From Saccopteryx bilineata (taxonomy: Eukaryota > Chordata > Mammalia > Chiroptera > Emballonuridae), in NCBI RefSeq assembly GCF_036850765.1, contig NC_089493.1, positions 164,917,640 through 164,981,639 of the forward strand: DNA of 64,000 nucleotides, given 5' to 3'. This document shows positions 56,343 through 64,000 of this stretch, in pieces (the first letter of the stretch is position 1; each line of letters opens with the position of its first letter). The position numbers and the translations under genes were made by a program. The notes under the pieces were generated by a model, which did no database searches, was not told the origin of the DNA, and was given only the letters and a program-made list of their open reading frames with translations.

Positions 56343-56502
56343 TTCACTTTTTTTTTAGAGGGAGAAAGAGGCATTCATTTGTTGTTCCACTTAGTTGTGC
56401 ATTCATTGGTGGCTTTCTGTATTTGTCCTGACTGGGAATCAAACTCTCAACCTTGGTGTTTCAGGATGACACTCTAACCAACTGAGCTAACCAGCCAGAG
56501 CA
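56343..56502 (-). repeat. bat SINE type D nested in L1
   Basis: Antisense; head remnant AACCAGCCAGAGCA, which was itself hit by the next SINE. Confidence 0.75.
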
Positions 56503-56512
56503 CAATATTATT

Positions 56513-56902
56513 ATTTTATTTTATTTTATTTTATTTTTTTAGTGAGAGGAGGGGAGGCAGAGACAGACTTCCACATGTGCCCCAATTGGGATCCACCCGG
56601 CAAGCCCACTAGGGGGCGATGTTCTGCCCATCTGGGGCCCTTGCTCTGTTGCAACCAGAGCCATTTTTTAGCACCTGAGGCAGAAGCTATTGAGCCATCC
56701 TCAGTGCTCAGGGCCAACTCGCTCTAATCAAGCCATGACTGCAGGAGGAGAGGGGAAGAAAGACAGAGACAGAGAGAAAATCGAGAGGGCGAGGGGTGGA
56801 TAAGCAGATGGGCACCTCTCCTGTGTGCCTTGACTGGGAATTGAACCCAGGACTTCCACACACCGAGCTAATGCTCTACCACTGAGCCAACTGGCCACAG
56901 CC
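56513..56902 (-). repeat. bat SINE type A
   Basis: Perfect target duplication CACAATATTATT (56501-56512 and 56903-56914); (TTTTA)n tail. Confidence 0.92.
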
Positions 56903-57269
56903 CACAATATTATTGAGTATATTCCCTAGGTTGTATTTAAATCCCCATGACTGTTTTATGACTATCAATCTGTACTTCTTAATTCCTTTACTTTTTTCAT
57001 TCAGCCCCTACTCCTTCCTCTGGCAATCATCAGTCTAATCTCTTTATCTATGAGTCTGTTTATATGTTGTTTGTTCATTTATTTTGCCCTTTAGACTGCA
57101 CATGTAAATTAAATCATGTATTTATCTTTCTCTGTCTGACTTATTTCACTTAGCATAATAGCCTTTAGGTCCATCCTTGTCGCAAATGGTGAGATTTTAT
57201 TCTGTTTCTATGGCTAAGTAATATTCTATTGTATATGTACCACAGCATTTTTTATCTACTTGTCTATAT

Positions 57270-57675
57270 TTTTTTTTATTTTTTTTTATTTTTCTTTTTT
57301 TTCTGAAGCTGGAAATGGGGAGAGACAACCAGACAGACTCCTGCATGCGCCCAACCGGGATCCACCCGGCACGCCCACCAGGGGCAAAGCTCTGCCCACC
57401 AGGGGGCGATGCTCTGCCCCTCCAGGGGGTTGCTCTGCCACCACCAGAGCCACTCTAGCGCCTGGGGCAGAGGCCAAGGAGCCATCCCCAGCGCCTGGGC
57501 CATCTTTGCTCCAATGGAGTCTTGGCTGCAGGAGGGGAAGAGAGAGACAGAGAGGAAGGAGGGGGGGTGTGGAGAAGCAAATGGGCGCTTCTCCTGTGTG
57601 CCCTGGCCGGGAATCGAACCCGGGTCCCCCGCACGCCAGGCCGACGCTCTACCGCTGAGCCAACCGGCCAGGGCC
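57270..57675 (-). repeat. bat SINE type A, young
   Basis: Target duplication TGTCTATAT (57261-57269 and 57676-57684). The head is essentially consensus (GAATCGAACCCGGG), indicating a recent insertion into the old L1. Confidence 0.94.
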
Positions 57676-57689
57676 TGTCTATATATTTT

Positions 57690-57857
57690 TAATTGACTTG
57701 GGGGAGGAAGGGTGGGAGAAAGAGAGAAGAAGAGAGGGAGGGAGAGACGGAGGGAGGAACATGAAGCTGTTCCTGTATGTGCCCTGACTGAGGATCGAAC
57801 TGGCAACCTCTGTGCTTTGGGACAGTGCTGTAATCAACTGAGCTATGCACCCAGGGT
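57690..57857 (-). repeat. bat SINE type D
   Basis: Antisense with a long GAGAGGGAGGGAGAG tract. Confidence 0.75.
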
Positions 57858-57868
57858 TCTACTTGACT

Positions 57869-58034
57869 TTTTTTTTTTAATTAATTTTAGAGAGTGGGGA
57901 AGGGAGGCGGGTGTGGGGAGAGAGGGAAAGAGGAACATTAATCCATTCTTATATGGTGCCCTGACCAGAGATCAAACTGGCAACCTCTGCACTTTGGGAC
58001 AATGCTCTAATCAACTGAGTTACATGGCCAGGGC
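57869..58034 (-). repeat. bat SINE type D
   Basis: Antisense; directly follows a sibling copy and ends TGGCCAGGGC. Confidence 0.75.
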
Positions 58035-58107
58035 CTCTATTTGTCTATTGATGAGCACTTGGGGTTGCTTCAATATCTTGGCTATTATAAATAACACTGC
58101 AAATTTT

Positions 58108-58393
58108 TGTTTTTGTTTTTTTGGACAGAGACAGAGGGACAGATAGACAGGAAGGGAGAGAAGAGATAAGAAGCATCAAGTCTTTGTTGCAGTTCCTTAG
58201 TTGTTCATTGATTGATTTCTCATATGTGCCTTGACCAGGGGACTACAGCAGACCAAGTGACCCCGTGCTCAAGTCAGAGACCTTGGGGTCATGTCTGTGA
58301 TCTCATGCTCAAGCCAGCAACCTTGGGGTTTTGAACCTGAGTCCTCCGCATCCCAGTCCAACACTATGTACTGCACCACTGCCTGGTCAGGCT
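58108..58393 (-). repeat. bat SINE type B
   Basis: Flanked by ACACTGCAAATTTTT (58093-58107) and ACATTGCAAGTTTTT (58394-58408), a diverged target duplication in L1. Confidence 0.9.
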
Positions 58394-58409
58394 ACATTGC
58401 AAGTTTTTT

Positions 58410-58573
58410 ATTTACTTTTTTAAATTTTTTTTATGAGAGATAGGGAGAGGGACAGGTAGAGAGAGAGATGGGAACATCAAGCTGCTCCTGTACATGCCCT
58501 GACTTCGGAATTGATCTGGCAACCTCCATACTTGGGAATGATGCTCCAACCAGCCAAGTTATCTGGCCAGGGC
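58410..58573 (-). repeat. bat SINE type D
   Basis: Antisense; head remnant ATCTGGCCAGGGC. Confidence 0.75.
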
Positions 58574-58574
58574 T

Positions 58575-58763
58575 TAACTTTTATTGATTTTTAGCAAAAC
58601 CGAGAGAAGAAGGGAGAGAGAGGGGAGGGGGAAGGGAAGCAACTGTTGTTCCACTCAGTCGTGCAGTTTTTGGTTGCTTCCTGTGTGTGCCCTGACTGGG
58701 GATCGAACCTGCAACCTTGTTTTGGGATGATACTCTTAACTGACTGAGCTAACTGACCAGGGC
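58575..58763 (-). repeat. bat SINE type D
   Basis: Antisense; head CTAACTGACCAGGGC served as target for the next SINE. Confidence 0.78.
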
Positions 58764-58773
58764 TTTATTTTCT

Positions 58774-59108
58774 TTTTTTCTTTTTTTACAGGGGCAGAGA
58801 GAGAGTCAGAGAGAGGGATAGATAGGGACAGACAGACAGGGACGGAGAGAGATGAGAAGCATCAATCATCAGTTTTTTGTTGCGACATCTTAGCTGTTCA
58901 TTGATTGCTTTCTCATATGTGCCTTGACTGCAGGCCTTCAGCAGACTGAGTAACCCCTTGCTCGAGCCAGTGACTGGGTCCAAACTGGTGAGCTTTTTGC
59001 TCAAACCAGATGACCCCTCACTCAAGCTGGTGACCTCGGGGTCTCAAACCTGGGTCCTCCGCATCCCAGTCCGACGCTCTATCCACTGTGCCACCGCCTG
59101 GTCAGGCG
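58774..59108 (-). repeat. bat SINE type B
   Basis: Perfect 15-bp target duplication AGGGCTTTATTTTCT (58759-58773 and 59109-59123), taken partly from the head of the type D copy. Confidence 0.94.
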
Positions 59109-59210
59109 AGGGCTTTATTTTCTGAAAGACTTTCTCAATCTCAGACTGTATGTTTGTTTTAATGATTTTGCTCTTGGTTTATAGAAGCAATAACTTCCCT
59201 TACCTTTAAA

Positions 59211-59415
59211 ATTATTTTTATTTATTCATTTTAGAGGGGGGAGAGAGAGAGAGAGAGACAGAAGGGGGGGAGGAGCAGGAAACTTCTCCCATATGTGCCT
59301 TGACCAGGCAAGCCCAGGGTTTTGAACCGGCAACCTCAGCATTCCAGGTCAATGCTTTATCCACTGCGCCACCACAGGTCAGGCTTTTTTTTTTTTAATT
59401 ATTTTTATTTATTTG
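59211..59415 (-). repeat. bat SINE type C with extra A/T sequence at its head
   Basis: A perfect 17-bp duplication CTTCCCTTACCTTTAAA (59194-59210 and 59416-59432) encloses the SINE (to 59384) plus about 30 bases of T/A-rich sequence on the head side, where none is expected. Confidence 0.88.
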
Positions 59416-59432
59416 CTTCCCTTACCTTTAAA

Positions 59433-60134
59433 GGGTATTTATAACAGTTTGTTTTTGTGCATATGGTCCTCAGCTTGCAATGGGACGTTTTCTTCTTCCT
59501 GCATAGTATTTGTTTTCTTCTGCTTTTTTTCTCCACATTGTTTTGGTCTTTCATGTTGAATATAAATCATATGCTGATCCCTTCTATGTCCATTGTCTAT
59601 CCTTTTACATTTGAGAGTATAGCACTAAAAAGCTGATTAAAAGGTCTGAGCATATGGGAGTAGGTTTGGCATCTGTGGAATTCAGTATATGGTTTGTTGG
59701 CTGGTCTATTTCTCCAGATGATCCACTAATGCTAGTGAATTATATAGGTCTTTTTGTGTTGGTCAAGTTTTCCTGAGGATGGTCTAATCTCCTGCCTGGA
59801 AAATAAGTATATGCCAGGCTTCCAGTGTTCTCAGAACCACTGGAAACAGTGTGTATGGAAATGTTCACATAACCTTTCTGTTTTCCATCCATCTTCTATG
59901 CCCTTGACTGTGCTTAATGTCTTTCAGTCCTGAGGCCTGTTTTATCTTTTCCAGAGTACAAACCTCCAGTCTGTTGCTTGGATGGGGTGGACTTTCACTG
60001 GAGGAGTCCAGAGTCAGGGAAGTGACCTAGACCTCACTTTATTAGTTTTATGTTTTAAATGTTTAAGATTTTTATCCACAAACGACATGCACTGTTTTGA
60101 ATGTTGTCAAAATTTACATGGATGTTATGGAAAT
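59433..60134. other. intronic DNA, nothing recognised
   Basis: Apart from 22 bases at 59466-59487 that recur in the Tigger remnant, no repeat or gene is visible. Confidence 0.4.
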
Positions 60135-60449
60135 GTGTAGATGGTCCTCAGCTTGCAATGGGATTATGTTCTGATAAACCCATTGTCAGTTGAAAATATT
60201 CTGTCAAAAATGCATGTAATACACATAATCTACTGAACATCATAGCTTATTTAACCTCGTCTACCTTATACATACTCAGAACACTTACATTATTAGCCTG
60301 CAGTTGGGCAGTTATCTTGAGTTTCATCTCAAGAATAATTGCCTTCCTCTTCTCACCAGAAACGGGAGACACAGATGGGTGTTTTTTAGACATGATGGAA
60401 TGTGAAAACCCAAGTAAGTATTCAGAAATGCTAGCAACACAGTACACTA
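60135..60449 (-). mobile_element. Tigger (pogo-like) DNA transposon remnant
   Basis: The left end (tggtcctcagcttgcaatgg, gataaacccattgtcagttg) matches the style of MER2/Tigger termini. On the - strand a frame near 60390-60247 reads MSKKHPSVSPVSGEKRKAI, like the N-terminus of a Tigger transposase before its CENP-B-type helix-turn-helix. Old and truncated. Confidence 0.65.
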
Positions 60450-60712
60450 TATTTTTAATTTTTTTAGTGAGAGAGAGTAAGCAAGTGAAGAGAGGGACAT
60501 ACAAGGACAGACAGGAAGGGAGAGAGATGAGAAGCATCAACTTGTAATTGTGGCATTATGGTTGTTCATTGATTGCTTCTTAGACATGTTTTGATGGGGG
60601 GAAATCTCCAACTGAGCCAGTGATCCTTTAAGGTGGCGATCTCAGGATTTCGAACTTGGGACCTCAGCATCTAAGGTTGATGCTCTATCCATTTCACCAC
60701 CACTGGTCAGGC
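60450..60712 (-). repeat. bat SINE type B, shortened
   Basis: Antisense and diverged, with most reiterated units lost. It truncates the Tigger remnant. Confidence 0.8.
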
Positions 60713-60728
60713 AAGGTTATTATTTTTA

Positions 60729-61376
60729 CTGCTCACAAAAATTAGGGGATCAGGAAACGTACAGATATTCTAGTATTATACTTTCAGCCTTTTGTATAGT
60801 ACATTTTTACCAATGAAATAAAAGTTGGTTTTGCATCTCATTTTGCATATTCGAGCAGCTGTCTTTGACTTTTCGTTTGCTTTTCTGATGTTCTTGTTTA
60901 ATAAAAAAAAAAAAGCTTTTTTTGGCCCTGGCCGGTTGGCTCAGCGGTAGAGCGTCGGCCTGGCGTGCAGGAGTCCCGGGTTCGATTCCCGGCCAGGGCA
61001 CACAGGAGAGGCGCCCATTTGCTTCTCCACCCCTCCCCCTCTCCTTCCTCTCTGTCTCTCTCTTCCCCTCCCGCAGCCGAGGCTCCATTGGAGCAAAGAT
61101 GGCCTAGGCGCTGGGGATGGCTCTGTGGCCTCTGCCTCAGGCGCTAGAATGGCTCTGGATGCAACAGAGTGACGCCCCAGAGGGACAAAGTATCGCCCCC
61201 TGGTGGGCATGCCGGGTGGATCCCGGTCGGGCACATGTGAGAGTCTGTCTGACTGCTTCCCCATTTCCAGCTCCGGGAAAATGAAAAAAAAAAATAAAAA
61301 GAAAAGAAAAAGGAAAAAAAAAGCTTTTTTTAATCAATTCACATTTATTTTGAAATACCCCTAATTTTTGTGAGTA
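60729..61376 (+). mobile_element. mariner-like MITE split by a SINE
   Basis: Ends CTGCTCACAAAAATTAGGGG (60729) and CCCCTAATTTTTGTGAG (right end near 61374) form an inverted repeat of about 18 bases, next to TA on the left (60727-60728) and TATA on the right. Without the SINE the element is about 255 bp and has no coding capacity. Tc1/mariner membership is inferred from TA flanks and size. Confidence 0.75.
60924..61312 (+). repeat. bat SINE type A nested in the MITE
   Basis: The flanks repeat an A-run followed by GCTTTTTTT. Young copy with intact GGTTCGATTCC B box. Confidence 0.92.
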
Positions 61377-61379
61377 TAT

Positions 61380-61530
61380 TTATTTATATTTTAGAGAGCG
61401 AGAAACATCACTTTATTGTTCCATTTATTTATGCATTCATTGGTTGATTCTTATGTGTACTGGGATTGAACCAGCAACCTTGGTGTTATCGGGAGGATGC
61501 TTTAACCAGTTGAACCTACCTGCCAGAGGT
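61380..61530 (-). repeat. bat SINE type D, degraded
   Basis: Antisense; head barely recognisable (cctgccagaggta). Confidence 0.6.
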
Positions 61531-61674
61531 AGGACATTTTTAGGATATGAGAAATTGTGATTAACTTTTTTTAATTTCTCCTATTACCAATATAACATAC
61601 TATAGAAAAATACACAAAATAGCTGTATAATAAACTTCAGTGAAGTTTTAAAACACATGTAAACATTGAGTGTT

Positions 61675-62001
61675 TGTTTCTTTGTTTTTACAGAGACAGA
61701 AGGAAAGTCAGAGAGGGATAGATAGGGACAGACAGACAGGAACACAAAGAGATGAGAAGCATCAACCATCAGTTTTTTGTTGTGGCACTTTAGTTGTTTA
61801 TTGATTGCTTTCTCATATTTGACTGGGGGCTACAGCAGACCAAGTGACCCCTTGCTCAAGCCAGCAACCTTGGGTCTAAGCTGGTGAGCTTTGCTCAAGC
61901 CAGATGAACCCACGCTCAAGCTGGCAACCCCGGGGTCTCGAACCTGGGTCCTCCGCATCCCAATCTGATGCTCTGTCCACTGTGCCACCGCCCAGTCAGG
62001 C
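61675..62001 (-). repeat. bat SINE type B
   Basis: Target duplication CATTGAGTGTT (61664-61674 and 62002-62012). Confidence 0.93.
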
Positions 62002-62049
62002 CATTGAGTGTTCTATAATAAATTTCTATGTGCCGTTTCTCCGATCTTT

Positions 62050-62354
62050 TTTTTTAAGAGGCAGGGAGGCAGAGACACACTCCCAACAGGGATCCATGCA
62101 GCCAGCCCTCTACTGGGTGATGCTCTTCCCATCTGGGGCTGCTGCTCCGTTGCTTGGCAGTCAAGCTATTTCATTGCCTGAGGTGAAGCCATGAAGCCAT
62201 CCTTGGTGCCTGGGGCCAACTCTCTCCAACCATTTGAGCTATGGCTGTGGGAGGGAGAGGAGGAGGGGTGGAGAAGCAGATGGTTGCTTCTCTGTGCCCT
62301 GACCAGGAATCAGACCAGGCCAAAACTCTACCGTTGAGCCAACCAGCCAGGGCC
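62050..62354 (-). repeat. bat SINE type A, degraded
   Basis: Antisense with body deletions; head CCAACCAGCCAGGGCC. Confidence 0.82.
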
Positions 62355-62365
62355 ACCATCATTTT

Positions 62366-62722
62366 ATGTTAATTCCTGATTACTTTTTTACCCTAACTGG
62401 ATTATTTTGAAGCCAGTCCCAAATGTCCTATGATTTTATCTGTAAGTAATAATTCAGAATGTATTACTAAGAAATAAGGTGGTTGGTTCTCAACTGGGGG
62501 CAGTTCCTACCAGGTGACATTTGGCATTGTTTATAGACATTTTTGTTTTTCACTACTAGAAGGCTACTGGGTGTGACTGGCATCTAGTAGGTATAGGCTG
62601 GGGAGCTGTTACATAGCCTACAGTGCATAGGAGAGCTCCCAGCAATGAAGAATTATCTTGCCCAAAATGTCAGTAGTGCCCAGATTGAGAAACCTAGATA
62701 TAAGGACTAAATTACATACACA
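62366..62722. other. intronic DNA; ancient L1-like stretch at its start
   Basis: About 62366-62470 (attattttgaagccagtccc) resembles the segment at 12653-12750. The rest is unassigned. Confidence 0.35.
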
Positions 62723-62772
62723 CCCTCACCTGTGGTTGCATAGTGGATAAAGCGTCAACCTGGAATGCTAAG
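62723..62772 (+). repeat. bat SINE type C, head only
   Basis: About 50 bases of head (cacctgtggttgcatagtgg), cut off by the next SINE. Confidence 0.65.
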
Positions 62773-62922
62773 AGATAGAAAGAGAGAGAAGCACTAACTC
62801 ACTGTTTCATTTAGTTGTGTACTCATTGATTGCTTCCTCATACATGCCCTGACCTGGGATCAGACTCATGACCTCAGTGCACCAGGACGATGGTTTATCC
62901 ATTGAGCCATCTGGCTAGGGCT
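62773..62922 (-). repeat. bat SINE type D
   Basis: Antisense; head remnant ATCTGGCTAGGGC. Confidence 0.72.
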
Positions 62923-63098
62923 GCATATATTTTTAAACACATGTTGTAGTATTATACCAAAACTTACATTTCAAGGAATTGTAACTCTGATGGAACAGGT
63001 ACTTCAAAAGTCCTATAGTACAGAACACCCGTGGATCTAATTACCTTTATGTAGCTGATAAAAATGTTTATTATTCACATATTTCAGAAATAGTTCTG

Positions 63099-63243
63099 GG
63101 CCCTGACCTGATAACTTGGTTGGAGCGTGAAGGTTGCTGGTTTTATTAGGACACGTGCAGGAGCAGCTCGTTGTTTCTATCTCTCTCTCCCTGCCTCTTT
63201 CTCTTAAAACAAACAAGCAAACAAACAAAAACAATAAAAACAA
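63099..63243 (+). repeat. bat SINE type D, partly deleted
   Basis: Head GGGCCCTGACCTGATAACTT lacks part of the tRNA-like region; (AAAC)n tail. Confidence 0.72.
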
Positions 63244-63301
63244 GAAAAGTTCATGATTTTCTCATAGATCAATATGTGACATTTAAAAATGAGTATCTTC
63301 T

Positions 63302-63478
63302 GCCTGACCTGTGGTGGCACAGTAGATAAAGCCTAGACCTGGAACGCTGAAGTCCCTGGTTGGAAACTGTGGGCTTACCTGGTCATGGCACATGTGGGAG
63401 TTGATGCTTCCTGCTCCTCCCCTCTCCTTCCCTTCTTGCTATCTCTCTTCTCCCTAAAATGAATAAATAAAGTCTTTA
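63302..63478 (+). repeat. bat SINE type C
   Basis: Head GCCTGACCTGTGGTGGCACA; tail AATAAATAAAGTCTTTATA. Confidence 0.88.
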
Positions 63479-63541
63479 TAAATGGCTGTCTTCTAAATTT
63501 AGCTAAGATTGCTAACTTATTATTTATTCCATTTGAGGTTT

Positions 63542-63916
63542 GTTTGTTTTTTTGTATTTTTCTGAAGCTGGAAACGGGGAGAGACAGTCAGACAGACTCC
63601 CGCATGCGCCCGACCAGGATCCACTCGGCACTGCCCACCAGGGGGCAATGCTCTGCCCCTCCGGGGCGTCGCTCTGTTGAGACCAGAGCCACTCTAGCGC
63701 CTGGGGCAGAGGCCAAGGAGCCACCCCCAGCGCCCAGGCCATCTTTGCTCCAATGGAGCCTCGCTGTGGGAGGGGAAGAGAGAGACAGAGAGGAAGGAGA
63801 GGGGGAGGGGTGGAGAAGCAGATGGGCGCTTCTCCTGTGTGCCCTGCCCGGGAATCGAACCCGGGACTTCCACACGCCAGGCCGATGCTCTACCACGGAG
63901 CCAACCGGCCAGGGCC
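63542..63916 (-). repeat. bat SINE type A, young
   Basis: Perfect target duplication TCCATTTGAGGTTT (63528-63541 and 63917-63930). Confidence 0.95.
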
Positions 63917-64000
63917 TCCATTTGAGGTTTTAGGTAAATATCTGTACCTGCTAAGATTAAATATTGTTTGGTGTTGTAAAGGAGCTTAAACAATATATAT

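Larger units (their letters stand above)
56169..58107 (-). repeat. old L1 broken into pieces by SINEs
   Basis: L1 sequence appears at 56169-56342, 56903-57269, 57676-57689 and 58035-58107 (ttagtttcaggtgtatagc, taatattctattgtatatg, attgatgagcacttgggg). It reads continuously once five SINEs are removed. Confidence 0.7.
38912..64000 (+). other. UBE2D2: UBE2D2 intron 1 (continues past the window)
   Basis: From the donor at 38912 to the right edge I see no match to the expected exon 2 (starting with codons for ELNDLARDPP). Intron 1 is therefore at least 25 kb, consistent with the very long first intron of mammalian UBE2D2. Its length here is mostly mobile elements. Confidence 0.8.

Noticed and set aside
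1..64000. A novel multi-gene system or operon
   Set aside because: The window is mammalian intergenic and intronic DNA with one host exon; no clustered intact genes exist apart from dead mobile-element genes.

Overview
This is nuclear DNA from a mammal, almost certainly a bat. The evidence is about 75 copies of tRNA-derived SINEs of bat (Ves-like) type, a rolling-circle Helitron of HeliBat type, and several cut-and-paste DNA transposons (hAT, SPIN-type, mariner). Such transposons are rare as recent insertions in other mammals. The dominant SINE subfamilies do not look like the classic vespertilionid Ves consensus; I lean towards another yangochiropteran family, possibly Emballonuridae, with low confidence.

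The only host protein-coding sequence I can support is the first coding exon of UBE2D2 on the + strand. It lies in a CpG island at about 38.27-39.15 kb; ATG is at 38888 and the splice donor follows codon 8 at 38912. Everything to the right, at least 25 kb, is UBE2D2 intron 1. The left 38 kb is upstream intergenic DNA. In human 5q31 the upstream neighbour is STING1, about 40 kb away; no STING1 exon was recognised here.

Layout. 1-1.44 kb: 3' end of a class I endogenous retrovirus, followed by an antisense LTR-like block split by a hAT element. 1.4-22 kb: intergenic DNA full of SINEs and old L1 pieces. 22.6-25.67 kb: degraded class II retrovirus pro-pol on the - strand. 25.67-34.38 kb: one nearly full-length L1 on the - strand, interrupted by two SINEs and by a SUMO2 processed pseudogene that carries its own SINE. 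36.35-37.62 kb: a Helitron with both ends, holding a helicase remnant and a SINE. 38.3-38.9 kb: UBE2D2 promoter and exon 1. 39-64 kb: intron with a SPIN-type foldback element, an internally deleted mariner, a mariner-like MITE, two hAT elements, a Tigger remnant, a dense SINE cluster at 55-59 kb, and a 190-bp intronic segment copied into a SINE 1.7 kb away.

SINE labels used below. Type A: about 390 bp, head GCCCTGGCCGGTTGGCTCAG, B box GGTTCGATTCC, poly(A) tail. Type B: about 320 bp, head GCCTGACCAGGCGGTGGCGC, body of reiterated GGCTTGAGC units. Type C: about 185 bp, head GCCTGACCTGTGGTGGC. Type D: about 160-190 bp, older, head like GCCCTGGCTGGATAGCTCAG. I found no new multi-gene system. The interest lies in the nested mobile-element history, the Helitron, and the templated duplication.
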